From Calycina herbarum (taxonomy: Eukaryota > Ascomycota > Leotiomycetes > Helotiales > Pezizellaceae), in the NCBI GenBank assembly GCA_001414485.1, contig LLEY01000012.1, positions 248,001-312,000 on the forward strand: DNA of 64,000 nt. The letters are read 5' to 3'. Shown one piece after another: positions 1-11,497 of this stretch (position 1 is the stretch's first letter; each line of letters opens with the position of its first letter). The translations under genes were made by a program, and so were the position numbers. The notes beneath the pieces were generated by a model. That model ran no database searches. It saw nothing but the letters and a program-made list of their open reading frames with translations, and had not been told where the DNA came from.

Positions 1-1141
1 TTATCTTTGCCTTGGACGAGTCAGGAACCTTACACTATCTTGTTGCGCGTACAGCTCGCTACGACAAAAGCTGTGACCGCAAAATTCCTGGCAGCGACAA
101 GACTTACTTGGAGAAGGCCAAAAATACCTTTGGCGACGCCAATCAGATGGCCTCTACGACGCAGTTTGGAAAAGACTCGAAAGGAATTTCCTTCACCGAG
201 AGTACTGCGTAAGTGTTCTTTTACCTCCTTCCGAGTTTTGTTGAAGAACAAGTCATCTAATTCGTCTATCTAGGTTCTCCCATTATTTTGGCAATGGCGA
301 CAAAGACCAGGTCAAGAAGATGATGCAGATCATATATAATAGCTGTCTCCCTGCAGACAACAACGATGGGGGTCAGGGCTACTTGATTGATAGTGAGTGT
401 TCTCCAAGTTTCTTTTCCACCTCTTGGTTGTTTGAGGAGAGTCGGGAGACTGTCTCCTCCTCAGATAACTTTGTTCCTCCTCGCACTGCTCTATTTCCTC
501 CAACATACTTCTAGAAATAGCAGTACTGACTCCAAGATCTTCCGCAGTCAAGTGCGGCTCTGACCAAGACCCTGAGTGTGGTGTTTCGGTTCTAGCTGCC
601 ACCAACTCAAAACCCAAAGAAACATCAGTAAGTGAAGAAATCGTAAAATCACCAAGCTCGGTTAATAACAATCAATTAGATGGTCCTCTGTTGTCGCTTC
701 TTCAGCTCAAGTACAGCAATAAACAAGCAAGATCTTGCTAGCAAGAAATATGAAACGAGACGTGGCGGGTGGTGTCAAACGGGCGAAAATTTACCCTTCT
801 TCGAGGTCGCCGGTTTAACAATGTTCCACGAAATGACACACCTAGACACAGTAGGTCACCGCGCTGGTCTTACTGCCCGTCCAGATCCTAGGGGTTTCTC
901 TTCGTCCGGCACTGTAGATGTATACGTCCAGGGAGGTAAAACTGACCACGACCACTATGAGGATATGGAGCCGTGGCAGGCTGCTAGGGAGTTGCACAAA
1001 TTGTGGGAAGCGCACAATAGCGACAATAAAAAGTACAAGCCTACGACGCCAACGACGGAGAATGCTGAGAGTTATGCTGCTGCTGCGCTGGAGTTTCATT
1101 TCTTGAGCAATTGTAAATGGGATGTTATCTTGCCGAAGTAG
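1..1141 (+). CDS. Secreted-type HExxH zinc metallopeptidase, 5' end cut by window
   Basis: Four exons fit one frame: up to 208, 274-392, 548-627 and 680-1141 (TAG-type end at 1141). The joined protein contains FHEMTHLDTVG: an HExxH zinc site followed by an Asp a few residues on, the arrangement of fungal deuterolysin-like (M35, lysine-specific metallo-endopeptidase) proteins. Several cysteines (SCDRK, NSCLP, KCGSDQ, WCQTGE, NCKWD) suit an extracellular, disulphide-bonded enzyme. The N-terminus and any signal peptide lie outside the window. All introns have GTAAGT or GTGAGT donors. The second intron (393-547) is long and resembles an intron of the transporter at 25.4 kb (see findings). Family placement rests on the motif only; substrate is unknown. 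It could also belong to another secreted HExxH family of plant-associated fungi. Confidence 0.65.
393..547 (+). other. Intron sharing sequence with the intron at 27046-27210
   Basis: A 155-nt phase-1 intron with donor GTGAGT and acceptor CCGCAG. Its 3' third (TTCTAGAAA, then TACTGACTCC, then AGATC) and its central TCCTCCTCAGA block recur in the same order in the last intron of the MFS transporter gene. CTGAC near the 3' end is the likely branch point. Two unrelated host genes sharing intron sequence fits an introner-like element. Confidence 0.6.
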
Positions 1142-1472
1142 AGAGGTGCTATAGTCAGAACTCTTTTTCTACCTTGTTTAATCTAGTTAGCAATTTCAAG
1201 CTTGTTTCTCTCTTCCAGTAATTCTCCTACAGAATTGTTCACCCGTGCCTTTTGTGGAAAGCCTATTCAGTCTTTAATTACTTTTGACATATCACTGTTC
1301 GGCCTCTGCTTGGACGCAAAAGTATATGTCTTAATATATAAAACTAGGTTCTCTTAACCTAAAGCTTCCTCGTAGCCCCGAGTGATTAAACCAATAAATA
1401 ATAGTGTCACGCGGAAATGGGGTCGCATGACACCTCATTTTCCCCTGTATATATAGCAGAGTTTTCACCTCC

Positions 1473-1520
1473 AATACAAGGCTCCTTAGAGCGTTTTCAA
1501 CCCAATTTTGTGCGTCACAA
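1473..1520 (+). promoter_or_regulatory. Duplicated promoter/leader block, copy A
   Basis: Downstream of a TATATATA box (about 1450) lies AATACAAG, CTCCT, AGAGCGTTTTC, then ATTTTGTGCGTCACA. The same blocks in the same order and spacing, also after a GTATATATA box, occur at 50549-50597 ahead of a short ORF. Here no ORF follows: a MITE starts about 50 bp downstream. I read it as an orphaned promoter of a duplicated gene. Confidence 0.45.
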
Positions 1521-1571
1521 ATAGGTTAGGGTGGATTCTCGCCAAGTTATCCAAGGGAAATTCTTTTCAAG

Positions 1572-1808
1572 GTAAGAGAAACGAGCGAAACTCTGGTAAC
1601 ACCCACCGCCAGAGGTAGACTAACTTTGTAAAATGTCCGACCACAACGCTAGGGTTTACCCTAATTATATGACGCAATTGAAGCTCTACCCCAACCCTTT
1701 AACTTCTCCAACTCCTTTTCAATAATAGAGGTACAAAATGAACTCATAGTGTTGCTGTCAGTGAGGTAAATAGTAAAGTGTTACCAGAGTTTCGCTCGTT
1801 TCTCTTAC
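1572..1808. mobile_element. TA-flanked MITE with 31-bp perfect inverted repeats
   Basis: Positions 1572-1602 and 1778-1808 are exact reverse complements over 31 bp (core AGAGAAACGAGCGAAACT). Each arm has a TA one base from its outer edge, which fits the TA duplication of Tc1/mariner/pogo elements. The 237-bp unit has no coding capacity, so it would depend on a transposase made elsewhere. The perfect arms suggest recent insertion or little RIP damage. Confidence 0.75.
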
Positions 1809-1923
1809 GAGCATAGCAAGTAATATTTGTGAAAGCAGACATTGTTACCTGTCGACGCCCTCTAACCGTATTCTATATCTCGAAGTTCAGATTTGAGAGC
1901 TAGCGAGTAAAGCTCATTGGCTT

Positions 1924-3504
1924 TCACCCAAGAGCAACCAATTCCCACTTATGCTTGGCTTCAACCCAAGTCTCCTCATAAATCACTCCTTGATTCATTC
2001 TGTAAGCGATGCCATCTCGACGCTCAATCCGCAGAACTACTAGTTCTGGTTTGAAATCGAGTACCTCCCTCCTCCCTAAAACTATAAACTCATAAAGCCC
2101 AGTTTTATGACCGCCACTCTCTCGGTCAACTGCTGCAATACCACAAGCGCTCCCAACATTATTCTTTTGCTGATTACGAATCTTGGCTCGGGGCTTGAAG
2201 AGTGACAACGGTACTCGCTTACGGATTCCTTCGGGGCCACCGATCGAAGTGTCCTCCTCTTCTGGGTAGACTACATCAAAAGTTGCAGAGCTGGTCCAGA
2301 AAATGAGCAAATGTTCCTCCGGAAATTTAGCTAACAGATTGGAGGTAATATGAGGTAGGTTGGTTTCAAGATCAGTGGCAAATACCACTGCGTCTTCAAC
2401 ATGTCTCACTTCATGGTCAAGAAGCTCTTTGATCTCGTGAACATCGGAGCCGTATAGTTGAGATTATTTGATAATTCGGCTGTTTTAATGAACCTTAGTG
2501 AGCTCTTTCGATGAACGTAACATATGACTGCCGGCAAGTCTCTTTCAAAAAACGTTAAAATAGATAAGGACACAGTGAAGCTTGTATACGTACCCAAATT
2601 CAACTCGATCATCCCCAACACTTTGAGACACATTGCCAATCCATCCCACCCATGACCAACTCGGAAACGAGACTCGTAAATTCAAAGACGTCATGGGTAG
2701 GGTTGTAAACTCAGTCCGCCGTTTTATACGATGAAGGCCCGACCAAGATGTTGCAAACTCCAGCCTAGAAGCTGGAAGACCCCACAAAACTTGATCGCCA
2801 GTTTGCTCCTCGAGATATTGCGTCAACTCGTAAATATCACCATTTTAACTAAATTCACGATTGGTATACTAGTTTATGATAGTAGAATATTGTTTCCATT
2901 TCTCGCCCACTTGTTGAAGCGACTTGATGCCAGACTCGTTGAACGGCGATGTCTTGAAATAAATAGCCCGAAGAAAATGGAATTTCAAGGCTCTCAAGAT
3001 CGGTTTCTTCGCAATTTGATTGGGGAGGCTGGGATGCTCTAGAATTTGTAACTTGAAAGACATCGCGAAAAGTCTTCTATAAGTCACCGGTGTTGGTACG
3101 CCATGTTTGCAACCATAATCGGAATTCCGAACTATGAGCTCGATGCTGTCAGGACGTTTGACATGAGAATGAGGATGCTCAAAGTGCCCCCATGTTTCCA
3201 TCGTTATGGTCACTTCAATTTCGTGTCCCGTCTTGAAGTATATCCCATACGGCATGGCATAAATGGGAAAGGGTCGATCTTATGACGACTTCCTCGAAGC
3301 TCCCAAGTGAGATAGCAGCATCAGAAATATCGTTGTAAGTAGGGGTAAATGTTAGAGTATCTGATGCGGCCGTATCTGATGCATGTGGGGTTCCCCGGGA
3401 GAAATTGCTGACAGTGGATCTTGGTGGTTTTAATAGTAGACGAAAAGGAATCTTGGTACAGTACACCTGTCGCAAAGTGGATCTGGATTCATCCCTTCTG
3501 ACAT
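1924..3504 (-). pseudogene. Heterokaryon-incompatibility (HET) family remnant lacking the HET core
   Basis: Read on the minus strand from Met at 3504, pieces of a HET-family protein occur in order: an N-terminal LCDRC stretch, then LGSFEEVVIRSTLSHLCHA (the usual 'LG..E....R..C..C' segment), then WKQYS, LWGLPASRLEF, FPSWSWVGWIG, and a C-terminal stretch with IERRDGIAYR and a final WELVALG. These ends are typical of HET proteins, which trigger cell death on fusion with an incompatible strain. The pieces are in different frames, and splicing does not obviously join all of them. The hallmark core between the N- and C-terminal parts (the 'Y..LSY.WG' block and the segment after it) is missing. I read it as a decayed gene with an internal deletion. 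A heavily spliced functional variant is possible but less likely. Confidence 0.55.
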
Positions 3505-4143
3505 TGTATTAGATTCGCATAGAACGATGAATAGAGTGAAGGAAGATGATTTTCGCGAACTACATATGGTGGTCGGGAATTTCCGCCGGCTTAGCCACGT
3601 GAATAGGCAGGCAAATAGAACAGACCCCGCGAAACCTGCAGCGTTGAACAACATAGCGCAGAGAAGTCGCAAAAACAAAAGAAAAATAGAAGTAGATGCC
3701 GAGGCTGCTAGTTAGGCCGTGTCCCAGCTCCTAGCATGTTCTGATCAGGTTTGTGTTGAGTTGTATACGTTGTAGGTTGTCTTGGGAGTTTTGATTACTT
3801 CTATCACAGGGTGACAGGTTAGATCTCAAATATCAGGTCTGACTACTACAAAACTATTGCCCGCTACTAATACACGGCTATCTCTAAATCATAGAATGTC
3901 TCTTTATATATGGACTCAAACCGTTTATCCAACCAAGTGAAACTAATTTAAGCAGTCGATCAAAGTCTAGGGTTCTACATATATTTGGAAGTCCGCTTAT
4001 ATACTTCATTTCAATTCAGTTAGTTGACTAAGTTTAAATAATTTAAACAGACGACGTGTACGCGGAAGTTCAATTATATATTTAATTTATTTGGCAAAGC
4101 TCAGACAATTAGAACAGATAAGTGAAGTTGCTCGTTGCTGGTA

Positions 4144-4443
4144 GGCTGCACCAACTCAGCGACTAGACACCACACTTATATTACTTACTTAAATATCAGC
4201 TACATTAGATGTTAGCAGACTTTATTTATGGGAAGTATAATAAGTAAATGTTATATACAACTGATCAGAGTAAAAGGTGGTTACAAATACATGAAACGTA
4301 CCAGAAAATATTAACTTGTATCCCACAACATAGTTTAACTATTCCTTCCACAATGAAGTAAGAATTAAGTGTTTGCGACCGTTGGTTGCTGTAGGATATA
4401 CTTAAAGTGGGCTAGGCACTGGGGTAGCTGACTTGGTGCAGCC
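4144..4443. mobile_element. Possible decayed inverted-repeat element
   Basis: GGCTGCACCAACTCAGC at 4144-4160 matches the reverse complement of 4427-4443 at 16 of 17 positions. Similarity continues inwards in broken form. The 300-bp unit is AT-rich inside and has no ORF. No clear target duplication is visible, so the class is open. Confidence 0.35.
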
Positions 4444-4862
4444 GATGAGCTCTAGCGAGACTGATATATATATTTGAAAGCTAACTAAGTCAAAGAGTCA
4501 CTCTATCTCACCTAGATAACAAGTGACCTTTCATTGCTAGTTCCTCTGCACTATTTCCAAGGCAAACTCAGTTGCTTAAATGGCCGTTTATTTCTTCTCC
4601 ACTTTCTTGTATCAACTAACTATTATAACTCTTCTCTCTTCTCTCTTCTCTTACACCCTCGCAAAATCCCACAACCAACCACTCTCCAACCATCCAAAGA
4701 ATCTCAGCAAAGCCATCTACCAAAGCTTTCGCGCTTCTATCAACTTAAAATAAATGTCTAACAATCGCTGGTTGTCGCGACCTCTTATCCTTTTCATCCA
4801 ACCTGGAACCCCAAAGCAACCCCCACATAACATGCATATTCGCAAATACCGCAAATACCGCC

Positions 4863-4923
4863 ACATACGACCATAGACTGAGGAGAATTGGGCTATCTCC
4901 TCCACCCACGGCTACACAAGCCT
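4863..4923 (+). pseudogene. 5S rRNA fragment
   Basis: The first about 20 bases (ACATACGACCATAGACTGAG) equal the start of the full 5S gene at 12460. Identity then falls, with a recognisable CTACACAAGCCTC near the end, and it is lost before the internal promoter half. It is a truncated copy, in keeping with dispersed 5S genes and pseudogenes in filamentous ascomycetes. Confidence 0.6.
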
Positions 4924-6705
4924 CCTAGCGAGATCCAGGCAAAAGGAAGGTACTGTTGCTGCCGATGTAGGTTTTAGGGACGGTTTCTCAACCCGGGGCG
5001 GATCCACGCAACCACGGCGCGGATTCTCAACCAAGGGCAGATTGTCACCAGGGCGCATTAGGGCGGATTACCACCCTTAGGGAATTCCAGCGCGAAACCA
5101 CTTTTCTACACCTTGTTGGCTTTGAGGCCATCTTGTGGGAAAATGCACTATTGGTCACTGCCGTTGACCCAAGATATAATAGGGGTGCAAAACCCGCGGC
5201 CTGTGCAGAGGACTGTTACTCTAGGTAGTTTTGAGTACTTAAAACTACTCTAAAACTACGATAGTTAAACTTTTCACTTGTCACTGTCACCGTCACCCAA
5301 AGGACAGAAACAACAAGCAAAAACAAAGAAGCTATATTGCGAATCAAAGGCGGGCATACACAAGGCGGGAAACAAAATACTGTAACACCAAGAACTCAGG
5401 AGAAAGAATTGTATTGTGGTGGATGTTCTCCCGTTGCTCGTTCTGTAGAGGAGGTTTTTGTAACCCGATGAGTTCAAGTCACATGATAATGACGAGCTCT
5501 CCAGGGGTTAAGCGAGAATCTGTAGAAATTCCTATTATAGTATGATACACGTTCTTTAGCGAAAAGAAGGCGTCGCCGCCGAGGGAAAAGTCGAGCTGAA
5601 GATGTGGGCCTGGAATATGAGAGAAATGATCGTAATCGTATTTATCGTGGCCATAATGGCTGTGTTCTCACTGAGCGAGGGACCGCCTTTTAGATCCTTT
5701 CTTCGCAAATATCGCACTTTTGAAAAACGCTGGCACAAAGAATTCCCAGATTCTCTATGTATAGAGTGTGGGGCCCTTTTATTATCTCGAAATAGAAAGA
5801 AGGTTATCTTCAATTTAAATTACATATATAGAATTACTCGGGCCCATGGGTTTGAAGTCAGGAGAGATGAGCAGGGCGAGGTTGCACCAGGGCACCCAAC
5901 CGTTCTCTTAATATTATAAACAATCCACAGCGCAGAACTAAAATTACTAAATGCATTTATCATGTCACTGCAACCCCCCCACTTGCATCATGAACTAGTT
6001 CAATCAATCAACCACAAGTCAAACAACCGTCTTTTCTGTCTTTAATTACGTGCGCACTACCCTTGGTGTTACCAGCACAAATAAAGTTACTTGCTTCTTT
6101 TCACGAGGCTTGTAATTATTACATCATGTTTTAGCTTATTCCCATCTCATGTCCTCTCCCCCCTCCACTTAAGGATTTTTGTTTCTTCCTCTAGCTTGGT
6201 GGGCTGTCAAGATTAAGTTGTTATGAGAATACTCCTTTTTGGTTGAGGAAGGGAAGGGTAACGTGACATTCATTATACGTGGGGTTTTACGTTTGGATTT
6301 CTATTTACCTTCTACTAGTATACTTTGGATTTAAAGGGAAATACAAAGGAAAAATCTTTTGCGAACGTAGTAGATGGGAAGTGTTTAAAATACGCTTTCC
6401 TCTCACCTCCCCCCTCCTTTTCAAGTTAAACTCGATGCAGAAACAGCACTATTTTACGGAGGGTGGTTACGGAGCCTTATGTAGTGAAATCAGCAAGTTT
6501 ATCAGCCTTACATGCCTCACTCCTTAGGGTTAGTTACTTTTCACACCTCCAGCATTAACGTTTGTGATGCTAAATATTGTTCAAGGGAAATGGTATCAAT
6601 TTGAATCAAAATCTGCTCCTTTTCTGTGAAAACCGTTTGCATCCATACCATCATCTAGCCCAATGCCACATTCTAGTCCAAAAGAAAAACCATGAAGCAA
6701 TGAAA

Positions 6706-9700
6706 TTAACTCGTCTCCTCGCTTAAACCCGGGGTAAAGGGGGCAGGAGGTGAGCAAAAGGATGATGCTGGAGAAGTTCGAGACCTCATCTCGACTTTGA
6801 AAGCAGGTGGTGCAGGAGCTGGGCCAGTACTATTATTGAGTGTCCAATTGTAGTAGTCTTTTTCCTGTGCACCGTCCTGTGTGAGAGAAGTGAAGTGTAA
6901 TAGATCTTCAAGTTCAGGAAAGCTTCTCCGTGCATTTGATCTCTTGCGACTGTTAGGACTATTGCCATCCCTGTCCTTCGTACGTCCGTCTCTCATTTGT
7001 CTTTGTATGACGGCGATTATTTCATCCGAGGGGTTATTTTGGCATTGTTGTTCTAAGAAGATGAATATTAGCAAGGTGAAAAGGAAAATTGGATTCTAGC
7101 ATATTACCAAAACACTGCTCAGCCAAATGCAGCTTTCCGAACCGCGTGATCAAGTCCTCGTCCTGTTCAAATGCGTCTCGATGCTGCTTTTCGAAGTTAC
7201 TGCTAAATGCAGATTTTATCTTCTCATTCGTGAAAGATTTATTTGAGATGAAGTACACGCGATTCTTCATTTGGTTGGTCATGGTTTCCATGGATTTAAA
7301 ACGATCCTCTGTAAGTTTCGTAAGCTCCCTATACATAAAGCTGTCGAGAAAAGCAGATGCCTTACCAGTACCGGCGCCAAACCTATTATAACGTTCTCTG
7401 ATCCGTCGATAAAGAAGAACCATGCGTTCCATGCACGGCAAAAGGATGAATCGATTGTTACCAGTGCTCATACAATTGTCGATCTCTGCAAGTATTTTCT
7501 TCTCTCGCTCCTCGAAGGCAGTGACTGCACAAAATAAGAACTGATTTCGAACCTCTTCACTGATCCGGGAGCTCCCTCTCCACTCATCAACTTTAGCCGT
7601 TGTGATATAGGGAGAATCAGAACTTCCTGGAACACTGGAGCGACTGGCCTCGGAATTACGCTTCAGCTGTTCCTGGCTGCGTTCAAACAAAACCGGCCGA
7701 CGGTTGTCGAAATATCGTGATAGGCAAGCTGCTTCGAAAACATTCTTTGCAAGGTCATGCTTGGAAATGTTAGTATATAATGCCTGAAACTATAACAGGA
7801 TAGGTCGTCTTACCATGGGAAGATGCGGGGTCCGTCGAATGTAACCGTCCAGAAAATGATCCAAGGTACATTCTAAATCCTCAGGGGCCACCTGGGCATT
7901 GATGTGTATGTCGGAACGAGCAAATTTAATGAGCTCTTCTGGTGATGGCATTGTTTCTTCGCGGATGCGAAATGTTTTGCTAACAGGTCCATGGATGAAA
8001 ATTATGTCCTGACACTCCGATTTGATAGGCTCATCTTCAAGGCCATTTGTCTTCTTGAATTCAGCCACAGCTTCCTTGGCCTGGTTCTGCAACTGAACTA
8101 GTGGCACAATGAAAAGCGGACCTTGTCTCTCGCCTTCTTCGACCTCGATGCTGAGCAGTGATGGTGTTTTGGGATACACAACCTTATTGTTGATTACTTG
8201 AATTGGAGGCGCCAAAGTTATGCTGTAGACATTACCAACAGGTTCGAACTTTGGCAATATGCGTTGATAAATGCAAAAAGCGTCTACCGATGTTAGCAAT
8301 GCCGTAATACAAGATTGATGTAATGTACCGTAAATGGAGTTGCGGACTCCTGAGATTTTCTCGTCCCAAGGCCGACAGAAAAAATGTATCGAGTTGGTAT
8401 TAACGGTGTAATTGAGTCTGTCAAAAAGCTCCTCGCATGACTCGCAAACTTTTGAACCGGCGCGAGGTTTGCACTAATGAAAATTAGCTACGCTAACTGA
8501 AATTCCCAGTAGCACTTACAGGCTTCTTTTTAGACTTGCAATTTAGACATGATCTTAACCTTAAAGTGGGAGAACCCGAAATTTTCTTCTGTCTTGAACC
8601 CTGAGAGTTCGCTTTGCGCTTGGAACTCGGGCGTTTTGGCGTTGAGGGTGTGGTAAGAGGTGTAGAGAAAGCAACAGAAGGGCTAGAAATGCCACTCGTT
8701 TCTATGCTATTCCCGATATCAGTTGTAGAACTGAATGGATCTTCGATGGGTTTCGCAACTGGTATTTGAGCTACTGTGGCAACAGGTTCTTCGCAAAAGC
8801 TAGGGGCACCGAGACCAACCGTACCGCCTCCGAAAAGATCCTCATACGAACTAGAAAAATAAGAGTCATTGAAGTGAGACGAGTCATCCCTTCGAAGGAA
8901 ATTGGATTTTTCGAAGTTTGAGCTTGGTGGAATATTGATGTTTGAGTTCGTATGGCGAGGTTCCGCAGAGATTTGGTTATTGATATTGAAATTCGGGTTC
9001 AAGTTGACAGGTGTTGGGAATGATGGCATGTTTTGCGCCAATAAATCGTGGGTTAAGTTGCCGTTCATTTCAGAGCCCGTTGCCAAATGTTGTTGAGATT
9101 CCATCGACGGATTTCCTGGCCAACAAATCCCATCAGATCCAAAATGGGGAGGAATGGATGCTTTCTGAGCCTGAATCGAATTTGCAAGTCGTTGGTGGTT
9201 TGGGACTGAGGTAGGCGGACCATAACCACGTTCTCTCAGGTATAAACGTGCAAGATCCCTGGCAATCTCGAGCGGTTGATTCTGGGGATAGACCCAGCTG
9301 CGTTGTTCGCAGAACTTCTTAGCGAGACTCCGACAAAGCTCATCTGGAAGCTTCAGGTCATCATGTTGTGCTGAAGAGAGCTGGAACTTGTTAGGAACAT
9401 CGAAAGGATTGTTTGACCCAATGGGAAGAACTTGATCTATCGAGTTTGTCTGAACAGTGTGCAAGTTGCCGAAAACCTGGTGCAATCCCATGTTTGATGT
9501 TTCAACGTTCCTGTCGAAGAACCCGCCATGACTTCCCCCAACTGAGAGAGGACTTGGTAACTTGGGTTGGTATAGATGGAAACCGCCAGTCTCGTTTGGA
9601 ACATTGTACGACCCTATACTTCCAAGTCCAGTGGTATCGATAGAAGGAGTAGTAACTTCCGCATTGCTCGTGTTATCGTGACCTTGTTGCAGTCCAATCA

Positions 9701-10061
9701 CCAAGGATTCGCCGTGATGGTCTGGTTGGACGTGAGAAAAATGAGGTGTTTGCGAGGTCTCTGTCTCAAAAGAACTTCCAAGGTTGACAGAGGAATTGGC
9801 TGTGAAATTGAGGTCGAGATCGTATTCCGGAAGACTTGTTTCGTTCTGAGACGGGCGTTCATCTACAATTGAGGGCGTCTCGAGGTGCCAGCCTAGAACT
9901 TCATTTGGATGTTCTAGGTTATGAGAATCGAAGCCACTGACGTCGTTTCCGTTTGGCGGAGCTTTGTCTCGAAGGCCATCCTCGGGAAAATGCGTGGGAT
10001 CAAGGCCAGGATCAACCAGCCATTTATCGAAGTCGAAATCATCTGCCGCATGGGGTGTCAT
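6706..10061 (-). CDS. Large regulator with an atypical Zn2Cys6-like cluster (1066 aa)
   Basis: Four exons: 10061-8520, 8473-7814, 7759-7108 and 7052-6706, with introns of 46, 54 and 55 nt and phases that agree. Residues 1-500 are low-complexity, rich in Asn/Ser/Pro, as in activation regions. A basic segment (TPSTPKRPSSKRKANSQ) precedes six cysteines at about 505, 508, 515, 524, 527 and 547. The first five have the C-x2-C-x6-C-x8-C-x2-C spacing and lysine-rich loop of GAL4-type clusters, but the last gap is 19 instead of 6-8. The first intron splits the cluster between residues 514 and 515. The C-terminal half shows no fold I recognise. I infer a nuclear DNA-binding regulator. The mid-protein position and long last spacing make DNA binding uncertain. 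Confidence 0.7.
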
Positions 10062-11214
10062 GTTTGCAAAAGCGAGGGGAGTATGGAAAGAAGAAAGTAC
10101 TGATGGAAAGCAGACTCCAGATATGGAGGGGAAAAGAAGTACTTATACGTACACGAGGTTAGTCATTTGCAGTGAGAAACAAAGATATCCGGCGCCAGTT
10201 GTCACCACCCAGCGCAAGAGGGTTTCCGGCGCCGCATACAACGTATCCGACCGAACAGCTGTAGCGAGAGTAACACCATGCAAGCGCTGCAAATGCACTG
10301 GAAACCCCACAAAACCCCGGCTTTTGGCTTGAATTCCCTTGGTTGTGGCTTCTGAGAGCCTTGTTTGTGGGGTTAGGGACATTTTTTAATTGGATCTTGA
10401 CCTTTGGTATTTAATCTCGCTACAGCTGTTCGGTCGGATGCTGTATTTTGCGAAAGACAGACTAGCAAGCAAGAGCCCGAAATAGAACAACCCAGGGATT
10501 CCACATGCTTCCACATGCTTCCACATGGGTTGATTGGTGCAGACAACGCGGTTGAGCATGGAGTTGAGGTTTGCCACTTTCGCGGCACTCTCGTGGGCTC
10601 ATTTGGCCATAGAAGCGAAAGCCAATATATGAAAACCTGACATTGTATCTAAAGGTTAAAGAAGGAGGAAAGAGATCAATTATACCTCCATGTGGTTGCT
10701 CGAGGCAAATCAGGCAACTTTTAGGCAACAATGCATCGTGGCTTGCAGATATGTGGGGGTGGTGTTGGAGGGCATCAAACCTCAGAAGGCTGAAGAAAAA
10801 GAAAGGGTGGATCAGCGTCAGCGATTGGTTGGGATGAACTTCTAGGGCTTGACCCTGCTGATCACGTTTTATATTCCACCATCGAACGTACCTAGTTAGA
10901 GCCTCAATATCTAGTGTGGTGACACAAGCTGACCATTGGTTCTCATATCATATGCTCTGCTTATGAATTTGTCACCCAAGGAATTTAATTAAGCAAAAGA
11001 ATAAGCGTCTATTTTGATAAGTAATAAATTAATCTAACATAGTTCACTGCTTGACTGAATGCGAAGGCGATTAAACACAACACATTACACCGTGGTGCAT
11101 GTCAAGACCCAGTTGAAGGATTCTGGGGACATCTTCTACCATGTCCTCTTTCTCTCAAACATTAGCAGATGCGCTTGATATAACTATTGTTCATTGAAGA
11201 TGCTCACCAACAAG
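10062..11214. other. Intergenic: promoter of the regulator gene with inverted repeats
   Basis: No gene seen. It holds a 195-bp inverted-repeat unit (10245-10439) and three direct copies of the 10-mer TTCCACATGC at 10499-10528. The rest shows nothing definite. Confidence 0.5.
10245..10439. mobile_element. MITE-like unit with 25-bp perfect inverted repeats
   Basis: 10245-10269 and 10415-10439 are exact reverse complements over 25 bp (core CCGACCGAACAGCTGTAG). A second inverted pair lies inside: AACCCCACAAA at 10303 with TTTGTGGGGTT at 10364. No ORF. Target-site duplications are not clear. It sits about 185 bp upstream of the regulator's start codon and could also act as a cruciform regulatory element. 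Confidence 0.5.
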
Positions 11215-11497
11215 TCACTTTGTGCTCTTGGATTTCTTGGTGATAGACTTGGATTTCTTGCTGCCAGATCCCGTTTCCTCTTTCTGATCTCCGGCACCTT
11301 CGCCAACCGAGTCACCACGGGTAGCGTGATTGGAATCATTGACTCGTTGCTGCTCGTGTGAGACCCAGAACATGTCTCCGAAACTACCTGAGGATGGTGT
11401 AAGTGTGTATTGAGAGATCAGAAGGGTATATTCCGCTACCATTGTTCTCGATCAAGACAGTATAACTGTCATTGGGGTTGTGGTATGGGTTGGACAT
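11215..11497 (-). CDS. Small hypothetical protein, two exons (76 aa)
   Basis: Start at 11497. Exons are 11497-11440 and 11387-11215, with a 52-nt intron ending CCTCAG; phases agree (NNG|SFGDMFW). The protein starts MSNPYHNPNDSYTVLIENNG, carries GDMFWVSHEQQRVND, and ends in a Ser/Lys-rich tail (KKSKSITKKSKSTK). There is no signal peptide or membrane segment. The compact intron with good splice sites and the sensible join argue for a real gene. I do not recognise the family. The basic tail might bind nucleic acid or membranes, which is only a guess. Confidence 0.55.

Larger units (their letters stand above)
3505..6705. other. Gene-free, AT-rich, repeat-decayed interval
   Basis: No convincing coding frame. 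About 3.8-4.5 kb is AT-rich with many TA steps, as expected after RIP. It contains a 300-bp inverted-repeat element (4144-4443) and a 5S rRNA fragment (4863-4923). At 4976-5085 an imperfect repeat built around GGATTCTCAACC recurs about three times. A short hairpin (GTAGTTTT with AAAACTAC) lies at 5227-5255. From 5.6 to 6.7 kb I see only unsupported short frames. Confidence 0.5.
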
